Shown one piece after another: positions 31,354 through 42,147 of a stretch of 64,000 nt of DNA (position 1 is its first letter; every line of letters starts with the position of its first letter). A model generated the notes under the pieces. The model worked only from the letters and a program-made list of their open reading frames with translations, had not been told where the DNA came from and ran no database searches. The translations under genes were made by a program, and so were the position numbers. The DNA comes from Trichocoleus sp. (lineage in GTDB: Bacteria; Cyanobacteriota; Cyanobacteriia; Elainellales; Elainellaceae). Where the stretch lies: NCBI GenBank assembly GCA_036702865.1, contig DATNQD010000074.1, positions 62,001-126,000 of the forward strand, read 5' to 3'.

Positions 31354-34300
31354 CTACCGATATAACCAGACTCTCAAGAGAGAAAGCAGTTGCTCATTAT
31401 CAACAGGTTTGGTGATGTAGTCAGACGCTCCAGCTTCAAGACATTTTTCTCGATCGCCCTTCATTGCTTTTGCCGTTAGCGCAATCATGGGTAGTGATGC
31501 AAACTGATCAAGCTGGCGAATTGCCTGCATTGTTTCATAGCCGTCCATTTCCGGCATCATGACATCCATCAAGATCAAATTAATATCAGGATGGTTTTGC
31601 AGGACTGTAATGCCATCTCTGCCGTTCTCAGCATAGATAACCTGCATCTGGTATTGCTCTAGTAGGCTTGTCAGAGCAAAGATGTTCCGCACATCATCAT
31701 CGACGATGAGAACTTTCTTGCCTGCTAAAACAGGATCATTTTGTTGGAGCTGTTCTAGCATGAGCCGCTTTGAATCTGGCAAGTTTGCCTGAACTCGATG
31801 CAGGAATAATGCCGTTTCGTCTAGCAATCGTTCGGGCGATCGAACATCTTTGATGATGATGGTGTCTGAAATTCGCCGCAGCTCTGTTTCCTCCTGGGGC
31901 GTTAGTTCTTGGGCAGTGTAAACAATGATCGGCAGATAGCGGTATTCGGGTTGGCGTTTGATGCGCTCAATGAGTTCAAAACCGTTCATGTCAGGCAGAC
32001 CCAGATCCAGCACCACACAATCAAAACGCTTGGCTTTTAACGTTTCGAGTGCTGCTGTTCCACTAGCAACTGCGGTACTGGCAACATCCCCATTCCCAAT
32101 GAGTTCGACGATGCTCAAGCGTTGAATATCGTCATCTTCCACAACCAGCAGATTTTTGACCGGACGCTCGATAAACTCTTTCAAAGCAGAGAGCGCATTG
32201 AGCAGCGCATCACTACTAATGGGTTTTTGGAGGTAAGCAATTGCTCCCTGTTGCAAACTTCGCTGTAGCCCTTCTTCCACTGACATCATGTGAACAGGGA
32301 TATGGCGGGTACTGGCATCATGCTTCAAGCGATCGAGCACCATCCATCCATCCATCACGGGCAGGCGAATATCCAGAATGATTGCGGTTGGCTGGAACTC
32401 TCTTGCCATCGCTAGACCGACATCTCCCCGTTGGGCAACTAATCCCTTAAAGTCTTGCTGCCGCACTAAATCAAGCAGGATTCGAGCAAAATTCACATCA
32501 TCTTCGATAATCAGCAGCGATCGATCTCCCGATTGCAGGATTTCTCGATCGTCCTCAATCTCCACTGGGGCTGAAGGAACAGTCAGCAACTCACTGAATT
32601 TCATTGGATTCGCATTCGCTGTCATTGCTGAAAAGTGAGCACTGCGGCTCGATCGATCACCATCATGGGATGCGCTTCTCGATCTTGGCTCTTGCCCTGA
32701 TGAAGACTTCTCTGTAGCCTGATAGGTTTGGGGCAGATAAAGCGTAAACGTGCTGCCTTGACCCGGTTCACTCGTCAGCCTGATTTCTCCACCCAGCAGA
32801 TAGGCAATTTCACGGCTAATCGACAAGCCTAGACCTGTACCGCCATATTTGCGGCTAGTTGTCCCATCTGCTTGCTGGAAGGCTTCAAAAATGATCTGCT
32901 GTTTCTCCGGCGCAATCCCAATTCCGGTATCTCTGACGGCAAAAGCAATCACGCGATCAGCACGGTTCAGAGCTTCGTTGTTTCGGTTCCATCCCTGTGT
33001 TGCCACACCAACGTTTAAGCAGACCTGTCCTTGTTCTGTGAACTTGAAGGCGTTTGCCAAAAGATTTTTGAGTACCTGTTGTAGGCGTTTGGAATCCGTG
33101 TACATGGCACGCGGCAGCTTCTCGTCAAACTGAATTGCAAACTCCAGTTTCTTGTCTTGAGCGATCTGGGCAAAGGTTCGCTCCATCTGGTTTCGCAAAT
33201 CTGTAAATAACGTCTGATCGACTTCGACCGACATTGTGCCCGATTCAATCTTCGCCAAGTCGAGGATGTCATTGATCAGACCTAGCAGATCATTTCCTGC
33301 CGAGTAAATCGTGCGGGCATATTCGACCTGCTTTGTTGTGAGATTACTATCACTGTTGTCAGACAGTAATCTTGCCAGAATCAGCATACTGTTGAGCGGC
33401 GTTCGCAGTTCGTGAGACATATTTGCCAGAAACTCTGACTTGTACTTCGAGGTGAGCGCCAACTGCTCTGCTTTTTCTTCGAGCGATCGTCTTGCCTGCT
33501 CAATTTCTCGGTTTTTCCGCTCCACTTCTCGATTTTGCAGAGCCAGGAGTTCTGCCTTCTCTTCCAGCTCTTCGTTGGTTTGCTGCAACTGTTCCTGCTG
33601 GTTCTTGAGCAGTTCCTCAGATGCCGTCAAGGATTGAGCTTGCTGTTCAAGCCGCTTATTCGTGTCGGTCAGCTCTTTCTGCTGTGTTTGTAGTTCTTCT
33701 GCCAGGGATTGGGACTGCTTCAGGAGTTCTTCCGTCCGCATACTGGCAGCAATTGTGTTGAGAACGATCGCAATACTTTCAGTCAGTTGATCAAAGAACG
33801 TGAGATGAATTTCGCTGAAGCGACCAAATGAGGCAAGTTCAATCACAGCCGTTACCTGCCCCTCAAACAAAACAGGCAGGACAACCACATTCAGCGGCGA
33901 GGCTTCTCCTAAACCGGAATTAATTTTGATGTAATCATCTGGCACATTCGTCACTAAAATCCGCTCTCTCTCCAGGGCACATTGTCCCACTAAGCCCTCA
34001 CCCAGATAAAAGCGGTTTGCCAGATGCTTGCGCTCACGATAGGCGTAGGTGCTGATTAATTTCAGGAACGATGAGTGATTATCGCCCACTTCCATTAAGT
34101 AGAACACGCCATGTTGAGCCGTGACCAACGGAGCCAGCTCAGACAGAATCAGCTTCGAGACTGTTTCCAGATCCCGTTGTCCTTGCAGCATCCGCGTAAA
34201 CTTCGCCAAATTCGTTTTCAGCCAATCCTGTTCTGTGTTCTTCTGAGTGGTGCCTCGCAGGTTGGAAATCATCTGGTTGATGTTGTCCTTCAAGACAGCC

Positions 34301-37300
34301 ACTTCGCCCTGTGCCTCCACGGCGATCGATCGGGTTAAATCGCCCTTTGTCACCGCAGTTGCCACTTCTGCAATGGCTCGCACCTGAGTCGTGAGGTTGG
34401 CTGCCATCGCGTTCACATTATCTGTCAGATCACGCCAGGTTCCAGATGCCCCCGGAACTTTTGCTTGACCGCCCAGCTTGCCCTCAATCCCCACTTCTCG
34501 CGCAACGGTTGTCACCTGATCTGCAAAGGTTGCCAGGGTATCAATCATCTCGTTGATGGTGTCTGCCAGCGTTTCAATTTCGCCCTTGGCTTCCAGCATC
34601 AGCTTCCGTTTCAAATCCCCATTCGCAACCGCAGTCACAACCTTCGCAATGCCTCGCACCTGTGCCGTGAGGTTGCCTGCCATTGAGTTCACGGAATCCG
34701 TCAGATCTTTCCAGGTTCCAGCAACGCCCTTCACATCTGCCTGACCACCCAAAATTCCCTCAGTTCCCACTTCTCGCGCCACCCGCGTGACCTCCGAGGC
34801 AAAGGAGTTGAGCTGATCCACCATTGTATTGATGGTATCTTTCAGTTCAAGGATTTCCCCCTTCACATCCACCGTGATCTTCTTCGACAAATCGCCATTT
34901 GCAACCGCCTTTGTCACCTCGGCAATGTTCCGCACCTGTGCCGTCAAGTTGCCCGCCATGGAATTCACGTTGTCAGTCAAATCCTTCCAGATCCCAGCAA
35001 CGCCGCGCACGTAAGCTTGCACACCGAGTTTTCCTTCTGATCCAACTTCTCGCGCCACCCGCGTCACTTCTGAAGCAAAGGCACTGAGTTGATCCACCAT
35101 CGTATTGATCGTGTTTTTCAACTCTAAAATTTCGCCTTTCACATCGACTGTGATTTTCTTCGACAAATCTCCGTTTGCTACGGCAGTGGTCACTTCAGCA
35201 ATATTTCGTACCTGTGCTGTTAAGCTACCCGCCATCGAGTTCACGGAATCCGTCAAATCCTTCCAGGTGCCAGCAACCCCCCGCACTTCTGCCTGCACAC
35301 CGAGTTTTCCTTCGGTTCCCACTTCTCGCGCTACCCGCGTTACCTCTGAAGCGAATGAGTTGAGCTGATCCACCATCGTATTGATCGTGTTTTTTAGCTC
35401 TAAAATTTCGCCTTTCACATCCACTGTGATCTTCTTCGACAAATCGCCATTTGCCACGGCAGTTGTGACTGCGGCAATATTCCGCACCTGTGCCGTTAAA
35501 CTGCCTGCCATGAAGTTCACGGAATCCGTCAAATCCTTCCAGGTTCCGGCAACGCCCCGTACATCTGCCTGTACACCGAGTTTTCCTTCTGATCCAACTT
35601 CTCGCGCCACCCGCGTCACTTCTGAAGCAAAGGCACTGAGTTGATCCACCATTGTATTAATCGTGTTTTTCAACTCTAAAATTTCGCCTTTCACTTGTAC
35701 TGTAATCTTCTTAGAAAGATCACCGTTCGCGATCGCCGTTGCCACCTCTGCAATGTTCCGTACCTGTGCTGTCAGGTTACCCGCCATTGAGTTAACATTG
35801 TCTGTCAAATCTTTCCAGGTTCCGGCAACGCCGCGTACTTCTGCCTGTACACCGAGTTTTCCTTCTGATCCAACTTCTCGCGCCACCCGCGTTACTTCTG
35901 AAGCAAAAGAACTCAACTGATCCACCATTGTATTGATCGTATTTTTGAGTTCTAGAATCTCTCCCTTCACATCCACTGTAATTTTCTTCGAGAGATCACC
36001 GTTCGCGATCGCCGTTGCCACCTCTGCAATGTTTCGTACCTGTGCTGTCAGGTTGCCTGCCATGAAGTTTACAGAATCGGTCAAATCCTTCCAGGTGCCA
36101 CCAATGCCAGAAACTTCTGCCTGCACACCGAGTTTTCCTTCTGATCCGACTTCTCGCGCCACCCGCGTTACTTCTGAAGCAAAGGAGTTGAGCTGATCCA
36201 CCATTGTATTAACAGTGTTTTTTAGCTCTAAAATCTCGCCTTTGACATCCACTGTGATCTTCTTCGACAAGTCCCCATTTGCCACAGCAGTGGTCACTTC
36301 AGCAATATTTCGCACCTGTGCTGTCAAGCTACCTGCCATGAAGTTCACGGAATCGGTCAAATCCTTCCAGGTGCCAGCAACCCCCCGCACTTGTGCCTGC
36401 CCACCCAGTTTGCCCTCGGCTCCCACTTCTCGCGCTACCCGCGTTACCTCTGAAGCGAATGAGTTGAGCTGATCCACCATCGTATTGATCGTGTTTTTTA
36501 GCTCTAAAATTTCACCTTTCACATCCACCGTAATTTTCTTCGACAAATCGCCATTTGCCACAGCAGTGGTCACTTCAGCAATATTCCGCACCTGTGCCGT
36601 CAGGTTGCCTGCCATTGAGTTAACAGAATCCGTCAAATCTTTCCAGGTGCCAGCAACGCCAGGAACTTCTGCCTGCACACCCAACTTGCCCTCAGTTCCC
36701 ACTTCTCGCGCCACCCGCGTCACTTCTGAAGCAAAGGAGTTGAGCTGATCCACCATCACATTAATGGTGTCTTTTAGCTCCAGAATTTCGCCTCTAACGT
36801 TAACTGTAATTTTCTTCGACAAATCGCCATTTGCTACAGCAGTGGTCACTTCAGCAATATTCCGCACCTGTGCCGTCAGGTTGCCTGCCATCAAATTCAC
36901 GGAATCCGTCAAATCCTTCCAGGTGCCAGCAACGCCAGGAACTTCTGCCTGCACACCCAACTTGCCCTCAGTTCCCACTTCTCGCGCCACCCGCGTCACT
37001 TCTGAAGCAAAAGAGTTTAACTGACCCACCATCGTATTCACAATTTGTGCCGTTTGTAGGAACTCTCCCCGCAACGGTCTACCTTCAATTTCAGTTGCGA
37101 TCGCCTGAGACAAATCGCCATTTGCTACGGCACGAATTACTCTGGCAGTTTCCGCCGTAGGCTGCACCAGATCGGTAATCAAAGTATTGACCGAATCTAC
37201 ACAAGCCCGCCAAGACCCTTTGACACTACCGATCGAGGCTCGTTCGTGGATTTTGCCCTCCTTCCCAACAACGTCACTGATATGCTCTAATTCTTGTGCC

Positions 37301-37476
37301 ATTCGCTCATTCAAATCGATGATGTCATTGAGCGCGTCTGAAATTTTGCCAGCAATCCCTGTTTGGTCGATCGGCATCCGAGCAGAAAAATTTCCCTTTT
37401 TGACCTCTGCTAGTACTTTCAACAGTTGTTTGAGGTCAAGCTCTTGGGCGTCGTTTGTAGATTGGGTGGTGGGCAT
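31354..37476 (-). CDS. Giant poly-HAMP hybrid histidine kinase with three receivers
   Basis: A soluble kinase of about 2040 residues with no membrane segment. The N-terminal half is a chain of about twelve 92-residue units of the HAMP type ([20 protein letters not shown]... and [13 protein letters not shown]...), eight of them nearly identical. Then come a GAF domain (about 1130-1280), a coiled coil, HisKA with His1356 ([14 protein letters not shown]), HATPase ([26 protein letters not shown]) and three receivers ([30 protein letters not shown]). The layout matches fungal group III (Nik1-like) osmosensing kinases and their bacterial relatives. The ATG at 37476 has AGGAAA upstream; a GTG lies one codon before. 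It heads an array with cheR and another hybrid kinase. Confidence 0.95.
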   Translation of the reverse strand: MPTTQSTNDAQELDLKQLLKVLAEVKKGNFSARMPIDQTGIAGKISDALNDIIDLNERMAQELEHISDVVGKEGKIHERASIGSVKGSWRACVDSVNTLITDLVQPTAETARVIRAVANGDLSQAIATEIEGRPLRGEFLQTAQIVNTMVGQLNSFASEVTRVAREVGTEGKLGVQAEVPGVAGTWKDLTDSVNLMAGNLTAQVRNIAEVTTAVANGDLSKKITVNVRGEILELKDTINVMVDQLNSFASEVTRVAREVGTEGKLGVQAEVPGVAGTWKDLTDSVNSMAGNLTAQVRNIAEVTTAVANGDLSKKITVDVKGEILELKNTINTMVDQLNSFASEVTRVAREVGAEGKLGGQAQVRGVAGTWKDLTDSVNFMAGSLTAQVRNIAEVTTAVANGDLSKKITVDVKGEILELKNTVNTMVDQLNSFASEVTRVAREVGSEGKLGVQAEVSGIGGTWKDLTDSVNFMAGNLTAQVRNIAEVATAIANGDLSKKITVDVKGEILELKNTINTMVDQLSSFASEVTRVAREVGSEGKLGVQAEVRGVAGTWKDLTDNVNSMAGNLTAQVRNIAEVATAIANGDLSKKITVQVKGEILELKNTINTMVDQLSAFASEVTRVAREVGSEGKLGVQADVRGVAGTWKDLTDSVNFMAGSLTAQVRNIAAVTTAVANGDLSKKITVDVKGEILELKNTINTMVDQLNSFASEVTRVAREVGTEGKLGVQAEVRGVAGTWKDLTDSVNSMAGSLTAQVRNIAEVTTAVANGDLSKKITVDVKGEILELKNTINTMVDQLSAFASEVTRVAREVGSEGKLGVQAYVRGVAGIWKDLTDNVNSMAGNLTAQVRNIAEVTKAVANGDLSKKITVDVKGEILELKDTINTMVDQLNSFASEVTRVAREVGTEGILGGQADVKGVAGTWKDLTDSVNSMAGNLTAQVRGIAKVVTAVANGDLKRKLMLEAKGEIETLADTINEMIDTLATFADQVTTVAREVGIEGKLGGQAKVPGASGTWRDLTDNVNAMAANLTTQVRAIAEVATAVTKGDLTRSIAVEAQGEVAVLKDNINQMISNLRGTTQKNTEQDWLKTNLAKFTRMLQGQRDLETVSKLILSELAPLVTAQHGVFYLMEVGDNHSSFLKLISTYAYRERKHLANRFYLGEGLVGQCALERERILVTNVPDDYIKINSGLGEASPLNVVVLPVLFEGQVTAVIELASFGRFSEIHLTFFDQLTESIAIVLNTIAASMRTEELLKQSQSLAEELQTQQKELTDTNKRLEQQAQSLTASEELLKNQQEQLQQTNEELEEKAELLALQNREVERKNREIEQARRSLEEKAEQLALTSKYKSEFLANMSHELRTPLNSMLILARLLSDNSDSNLTTKQVEYARTIYSAGNDLLGLINDILDLAKIESGTMSVEVDQTLFTDLRNQMERTFAQIAQDKKLEFAIQFDEKLPRAMYTDSKRLQQVLKNLLANAFKFTEQGQVCLNVGVATQGWNRNNEALNRADRVIAFAVRDTGIGIAPEKQQIIFEAFQQADGTTSRKYGGTGLGLSISREIAYLLGGEIRLTSEPGQGSTFTLYLPQTYQATEKSSSGQEPRSRSASHDGDRSSRSAHFSAMTANANPMKFSELLTVPSAPVEIEDDREILQSGDRSLLIIEDDVNFARILLDLVRQQDFKGLVAQRGDVGLAMAREFQPTAIILDIRLPVMDGWMVLDRLKHDASTRHIPVHMMSVEEGLQRSLQQGAIAYLQKPISSDALLNALSALKEFIERPVKNLLVVEDDDIQRLSIVELIGNGDVASTAVASGTAALETLKAKRFDCVVLDLGLPDMNGFELIERIKRQPEYRYLPIIVYTAQELTPQEETELRRISDTIIIKDVRSPERLLDETALFLHRVQANLPDSKRLMLEQLQQNDPVLAGKKVLIVDDDVRNIFALTSLLEQYQMQVIYAENGRDGITVLQNHPDINLILMDVMMPEMDGYETMQAIRQLDQFASLPMIALTAKAMKGDREKCLEAGASDYITKPVDNEQLLSLLRVWLYR
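34660..36867 (-). repeat. Eight tandem 276-bp HAMP-coding units
   Basis: Within the giant kinase gene the codons for VRNIAEV recur at exact 276-bp steps from 36867 down to the more diverged unit beginning at 34659. That is eight units of 92 codons, with weaker units on both sides. DNA identity between units is high, pointing to recent duplication or gene conversion. Confidence 0.9.
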
Positions 37477-37479
37477 CAC

Positions 37480-37881
37480 TGGTTTCCTTTCAGCATTTCA
37501 ACGGCTAAAGACTTAGCGAATGTCGTCTAACTTAGACTAGCTCAACTTTTCAGCGATCGGAGAAGTGACCCGATCGATCAAATTGAGCACAGACTAAGTT
37601 TAGAAGAGAATCCGCTCACAAGGGCTTGGGCGAGTTTGGTTTACCGCCATTATCCATTGCAAGCAGGAGCACAGGCTCTCTATCTTAAGATGGAGGTGTT
37701 GAGAATAGTTCCCTATCGTAAGATAGATGAGGAGTTGAGCAAACTACCCATATCGAAACAAATTGAATGATCGATGACCTTTGGCTCTCGCTGTAGCATG
37801 GTAAGTGAGCGTCACCCTCGGTGCTTTCGTTCAAGGCTTACACCCAAAGACTTAAACAGAGAATAATAGAGAGGAAATCCT
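37480..37881. other. Intergenic region with two related imperfect palindromes
   Basis: A 400-base spacer between divergent genes. CTATCTTAAGATGGAG (from 37680) and CTATCGTAAGATAGA (from 37713) are related, each with an internal palindrome, about 33 bases apart. They could be regulator sites. No gene is visible. Confidence 0.4.
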
Positions 37882-38214
37882 TTGCAAGAGCAGCCTACTC
37901 CTCATCAACCCGCAAATCTCAATATCGATCTTGAGACCTTAGTGAAGGCGATCGTGAATGCAGTGGTTGCAGCCTATCAATCTGAGCGGTTAGAAGATGC
38001 ATTGCTGATCCGGGAACAGCTACACCGCCTGCCAGATTATTTGGTTACAGAGATCCTAAACGCAACGATGCTTCAGCTTGTCCAGCTTGATCCAAACCTT
38101 TGTCGCTGGTTCATTCTTGACATCTTCTTGAAAGATGCTGATCCAGAAGGCAAAGCAGACGTTGCTGAACGGATTAATCTCCTGCTTGCAGACCTACAAG
38201 CCAATCAGCAATAA
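37882..38214 (+). CDS. Small hypothetical helical protein
   Basis: Unrecognised 110-residue acidic, mostly helical protein without signal or membrane segments. The start is a TTG at 37882, supported by GAGAGGAAA about 8 bases upstream; no ATG is available near the N-terminus. It contains LVKAIVNAVVAAYQSERLED and ends in a polar tail. It is divergent from the giant kinase gene, so the two may share a regulatory region. No function can be proposed. Confidence 0.6.
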   Translation: MQEQPTPHQPANLNIDLETLVKAIVNAVVAAYQSERLEDALLIREQLHRLPDYLVTEILNATMLQLVQLDPNLCRWFILDIFLKDADPEGKADVAERINLLLADLQANQQ

Positions 38215-38327
38215 ATTTCATCCCATTAGTGGATTATTGGAACCGATCGATTGATTGCCTTTGATTGCCTCGGTCAGAGACATAGCCCGAAAACTAGACC
38301 TATTCTATTTTTATCCGTTAACGCACT

Positions 38328-38380
38328 ACAAAAACTGTCCCTCCGATCGCCTCAGGTAAGGCTATTGATCAGAGGGACTT
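38328..38380 (-). terminator. Rho-independent terminator for the secreted low-complexity protein gene
   Basis: On the minus strand GTCCCTC (complement of 38372-38378) pairs with GAGGGAC (complement of 38337-38343), followed by AGTTTTTG. The loop is long (28 bases). Confidence 0.6.
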
Positions 38381-38428
38381 ATTCGATCGACCAATCCAGC
38401 TTTTTTTAGTAGCCGCTAACTATCTGTC

Positions 38429-39238
38429 TCAGAAGCTGCTTATTCCAGGAGTAATGGTTTGACCCGGTACACCACCCGGAGAAACAGAATTCGTCGCTGC
38501 ATTTGGGACAACAGTGGTGCCACCCGAATTGGTGGATGAATTATTTCCGGTGGTTGTGCCGCTGGGACTGGTGGATGAATTATTCCCAAAACCAGATTGA
38601 TTTGTTCCAGACTGATTAATGCCAGACTGGTTTACTCCAAACTGGTTTGTTCCAGATTGATTAATGCCGTTTGTTCCAGTGGAATTGTTGATCGGACTAT
38701 TCACAACACCCCTTGCCCCTTGATTGCCAAACGTCCCCGCTCCTCCGTTTGTTGGGGCAGCATTGGAGTTAGGAGCAGTCGTTCCATTCAAGTTTCCCGT
38801 TGTGCCCTGCGTTCTCACAGTCCCAGGATTGGCGATCGTTCCCGTTCCCTGAGCTGGCGTATTGTTAATCACTGTGCCTGAACCGTTTAAGCCCGTATTT
38901 CCAACTGCATTCGCAGGGCGATTATTGATTTGTCCTGAACCGTTTAAGTTCGTGTTTCCAACTGCATCCGCAGGACGACTATTGAGCTGCCCTGAAGTCG
39001 TAGGAGTGGGAGCCGTAATCGTTACAGGAGAGGCGGGAATCGGAATCGGCTGGACGCGAATCGGTTGAATTGGGATAGTTTGAACCGGAACACTTTGGAT
39101 GGTCGTTCCAGAATTTGGGGTTGCTGAGGAACCGCCTGTTGTAGTGGTTTGGGCTGAAGCAGGTACGATCGTTAACACAACAGAACCAACTGCTACGGCA
39201 CTCAATCCGATCGCCTGATAAAGAGAGAAAAGCCGCAT
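38429..39238 (-). CDS. Secreted Asn/Gly/Ser/Thr-rich low-complexity protein
   Basis: A 269-residue protein with a clear signal peptide (residues 1-30, ending ASAQ). The mature part has no folded domain that I recognise. It has a Pro-Ile-Gln/Val rich stretch (about 50-75), two copies of an 18-residue unit containing RPA(D/N)AVGNT(N/G)LNGSG, then a five-residue repeat of the form NQSG(T/I) around residues 190-220, and a Ser/Asn/Gly tail. Such composition suits an extracellular, flexible or adhesive polypeptide. The five-residue period does not match the curlin QxGxxN spacing. It is monocistronic with its own terminator. Confidence 0.75.
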   Translation of the reverse strand: MRLFSLYQAIGLSAVAVGSVVLTIVPASAQTTTTGGSSATPNSGTTIQSVPVQTIPIQPIRVQPIPIPASPVTITAPTPTTSGQLNSRPADAVGNTNLNGSGQINNRPANAVGNTGLNGSGTVINNTPAQGTGTIANPGTVRTQGTTGNLNGTTAPNSNAAPTNGGAGTFGNQGARGVVNSPINNSTGTNGINQSGTNQFGVNQSGINQSGTNQSGFGNNSSTSPSGTTTGNNSSTNSGGTTVVPNAATNSVSPGGVPGQTITPGISSF

Positions 39239-39511
39239 AAAAACTCCTTAGATGATGTTGGGTTCGATCGAAAGTGCAAAGGTCAATTGCTAGAAGTACG
39301 ATGATGCTAGCAGTACGATGAGGTCACAAGCAGAGGTGGATGAAATTCGATAGTCAGCAAGTCACTTTTTACGGTAATGGCATAGAACAATTGTCAGACT
39401 TTGTCAAAAGACAGAAATCTGTTTTATCAAAAGGCTTAAGTCTACTTTCCTGAAGGATTGCAGGCGTTACTGAATCAAAGGGTGAATGATGCCAACTTGC
39501 TGAACAAATTG

Positions 39512-39543
39512 CCCCCTAAATTCTCAATTCTGGAGGACTTTGC
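39512..39543. repeat. Interspersed palindromic repeat, copy 2
   Basis: CCCCCTAAATTCTCAATTC followed by TGGAGGACTTTGC. It is related to copies at 27206-27240 and 56755-56797 and lies 8 bases beyond the end of the minus-strand gene that follows. Confidence 0.75.
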
Positions 39544-39551
39544 ATCAAGGC

Positions 39552-40043
39552 TCACAAGCCTAGCGTCTCTTTCAGCTTTGCCAGGGCGATCGCTTCCTTA
39601 TTGCTCACTTTAGGACTACCCGTTCCAAACAGACCCGCACCCGCAGCATTTGCCACGCGATCGGCACAAGCATAAATGAAGGCTTTGTACTCCTGCACTT
39701 CCTGAGGGGTTGCCTTATCAACAAGGACAGCTAATGCTTGTTCAATCTTTCTAATTGCTGTATTGACCGCAAAAGCAGGCTGCATTTCCTCAGAGTTAAC
39801 CTGAACTCTAAAATTCTCTTGCTCCCGCAACTGCTCCACGGCGGAATCTGAGAAAAGCGCTTGAATGATGCCATTGTTGGGATATTTTGCTGCCGCTCCA
39901 ACCACTTCTTGAGCCATTGCCTTCGCCTCGATCGCCGTTGAAATAATGCCAACATCGACAATTGAGACAGCCATGCCGCTAGTCATAACAGCAGCACCGA
40001 GTTTACTCAGTTCTTCGGCTGTATAGTCCGCTGTCCCAGTCAT
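39552..40043 (-). CDS. Conserved hypothetical protein
   Basis: A 163-residue soluble protein. The N-terminal YTAEELSKLGAAVMTSGMAVSIVDVGIIS, an Ala-rich middle, and a C-terminal segment ending VSNKEAIALAKLKETLGL resemble a widespread bacterial family without a known role, remembered by pattern only. It is largely helical, without cysteine-based or catalytic motifs. The ATG at 40043 is the only good start. A palindromic repeat follows its 3' end. It is isolated from neighbouring operons. Confidence 0.7.
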   Translation of the reverse strand: MTGTADYTAEELSKLGAAVMTSGMAVSIVDVGIISTAIEAKAMAQEVVGAAAKYPNNGIIQALFSDSAVEQLREQENFRVQVNSEEMQPAFAVNTAIRKIEQALAVLVDKATPQEVQEYKAFIYACADRVANAAGAGLFGTGSPKVSNKEAIALAKLKETLGL

Positions 40044-40805
40044 TCATTTGCTCCTTCGGGGAGAAAGTGCGATCGATATTATCTTACAGCAGGAAGCAAG
40101 AGATGGAGGACAGGCAGCGCGCATCTGTCGAAAAATGATGGGTGAAAAATTACTGCAGCAGCCCAGTAAGAAAGAAAGCTTAATTCTATGCCACTCAGCG
40201 CAAGCCTTTTGGGAGAACTTTACTAAACTGAAGAATGCTCCAAAAATTTATTTCTTAGCATCACCAGCTTGATAGCTATCCTTTAAAGAACTACCAATCT
40301 AATGATGAATTAATGAGAAAAACTGACTGAAAAATATTGCTTTCAATCTGGAATGATGGGGATATATTAAGCAGTTTTCAACGAAAGTATGCCCCTGCTA
40401 TCTACGCCAGATTGAGCTTTAATTAGTTCAAAAAACGCAATCAATAGGAATATATATTTCTTAATAAATTTCTATATCTATCAGTAGAGGCAGGCATAAT
40501 GCAAGCCTGGTAAATCTATAAATCAGGTAAAGTTTGTATCCTTGAGATTCAGTCCCTAATTTTTGTTCGATCGGTTCTTCTCTACATTGAAATTCAACGA
40601 TTGCAAGAATCGCTTCAATCCGAATCCATCTTCCAAAGCTACAAACTTTTATAGTTATCAGGTTGACTCCTACGCAACTTCTCAGTTGTAGAAGCGATCG
40701 AGGTTTATCTGAAATCCGTGCAACGGTCACAAGTGGTTTGTGGGCGTTATTTGTTTTTGAACCCCTTATTTAAGGGACAGTTGATTCTTTCAATGGTGAT
40801 GATCT
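40044..40805. other. Long intergenic region
   Basis: About 760 AT-rich bases. A plus-strand frame (40048-40272) and a minus-strand frame (40461-40730) are open but lack ribosome binding sites, known domains or typical codon use, so neither is called. The right end must contain the promoter for the ABC importer genes. Confidence 0.4.
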
Positions 40806-42131
40806 ATGTCTGTTCATTCATCGATTCAGAACGTACAGCGATCGTTTCAACAAGGGCTATGGCGGCGCTGGCGGTTTATTAGTCTGGCGATTGCCGTTTG
40901 CTTCGGCATTATTTTCCATAGCATCATTGCCCTGTCGCAGCCGCCAGTTCACATCACAATGCTTGCTTCTGCGCTTGATGCAGCCCAAGAGCACCACATT
41001 ATTGAGGCATTTGAGGCAAAAAATCCCGATATCAAAGTCGATGTGGTTGAAGGGCCAAATGCTTCCAACTTGATTGAAGATCTTTATACTTCTTCTTTTC
41101 TGCTTGGTGGATCACCCTATGATTTGGTGATGATGGACATCGTCTGGCTGCCCAAATTCGCTGCCGCAGGATGGTTGATGGATCTGTCCGATCGAGTCAC
41201 GCAAAATGACCTGCAAGACTTTTTACCTGCCACTGTGGAAGGCAGTCGCTACAATGGCAAGCTTTATCGAATGCCCGTTCGCACTGATTCAGGGCTGCTT
41301 TACTATCGGGAAGATTTATTGCAGCAGGCAGGCGCAAAACCCCCAGAAACCTTTAGTGATTTGATCAACATTTCGCAGCAGCTCCAAAAGTCAGATACGG
41401 TTGATTGGGGCTATGTCTGGCAGGGACGACAGTATGAAGGGCTATCTGCCATGTTTGTGGAAGTGCTGGAAGGTTCGGGTGGCTTCTGGATCAATCCCAA
41501 AACCCTGGAAGTCGGGCTCGATCGCCCTGAAACGCTGGAAGCCATTCGCTTCTTGAAAACCACAATTGAACAAGGTGTTTCGCCTCCGGGTGTTACCACT
41601 TATCAGGAAGAAGAAGCAAGGCGGGTGTTCCAAAATGGACAAGCAGCGTTTATGCGAAACTGGCCCTATGCGCTTCCCCTAGCAAACGCTGAAGATTCTC
41701 CCCTTAAGGGCAAGGTCGGTATTAAGCCAATGGTTCATGCTCCCAATGGAAAGAGTGCAGGAAGTCTTGGGGGTTGGGGCGTGGGAATTGCCAAAACGAC
41801 AGCACATCCAGAAGCAGCATGGCAATTTGCTCAATACTATGCCAGCACCGAAGCGCAGCGTAATCTAGTTCTCAAGAATGGCTATCTGCCGACTCGTCGA
41901 TCGCTCTATAACGATCCGCAAATTGTCCAAGCGTACAGCTATTTCCCAGATATGCTAGAGGTCGCAGAGAGTGCCGTTCTTCGTCCTCCAGTGGCGCAGT
42001 ATGCTCAAGCATCAGACATCCTGCAGCGATACCTGAGTGCCGCTTTGACGGGTCGCACTGACCCCAAACAGGCAATGCAATCTGCCGCTGATGAAACGCG
42101 CACGCTGCTCAAACGCTACTCGGCATCCTAA
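40806..42131 (+). CDS. Sugar-type ABC transporter substrate-binding protein
   Basis: A 441-residue family-1 extracellular solute-binding protein. A basic N-terminus and one hydrophobic segment (about 22-45) direct export. The binding core includes ITMLASALDAAQEHHIIEAF, SPYDLVMMDIVWLPKFAAAGW, MPVRTDSGLLYYREDLL and GGWGVGIAKTTAHPEAAWQF, the last being characteristic of maltose/trehalose/glucosylglycerol binders. It is followed at short distance by two permeases and an ATPase, giving a complete importer. In cyanobacteria this set often takes up compatible solutes such as glucosylglycerol, sucrose or trehalose; the actual ligand is not resolved. Confidence 0.92.
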   Translation: MSVHSSIQNVQRSFQQGLWRRWRFISLAIAVCFGIIFHSIIALSQPPVHITMLASALDAAQEHHIIEAFEAKNPDIKVDVVEGPNASNLIEDLYTSSFLLGGSPYDLVMMDIVWLPKFAAAGWLMDLSDRVTQNDLQDFLPATVEGSRYNGKLYRMPVRTDSGLLYYREDLLQQAGAKPPETFSDLINISQQLQKSDTVDWGYVWQGRQYEGLSAMFVEVLEGSGGFWINPKTLEVGLDRPETLEAIRFLKTTIEQGVSPPGVTTYQEEEARRVFQNGQAAFMRNWPYALPLANAEDSPLKGKVGIKPMVHAPNGKSAGSLGGWGVGIAKTTAHPEAAWQFAQYYASTEAQRNLVLKNGYLPTRRSLYNDPQIVQAYSYFPDMLEVAESAVLRPPVAQYAQASDILQRYLSAALTGRTDPKQAMQSAADETRTLLKRYSAS

Positions 42132-42147
42132 GGAGGAACAGCAACTC

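Noticed and set aside
34553-37024. Series of plus-strand open frames of 60-110 codons at 276-bp steps
   Set aside because: They are antisense shadows of the repeated HAMP units; their regular spacing follows the repeat, with no ribosome binding sites or independent domains.
38590-38670. Possible curlin-type repeats in the secreted Asn/Gly-rich protein
   Set aside because: The period is five residues with QSGxN, not the QxGxxN spacing of curlin units.
40461-40730. 89-codon minus-strand frame
   Set aside because: No recognisable family, ribosome binding site or coding-like composition.
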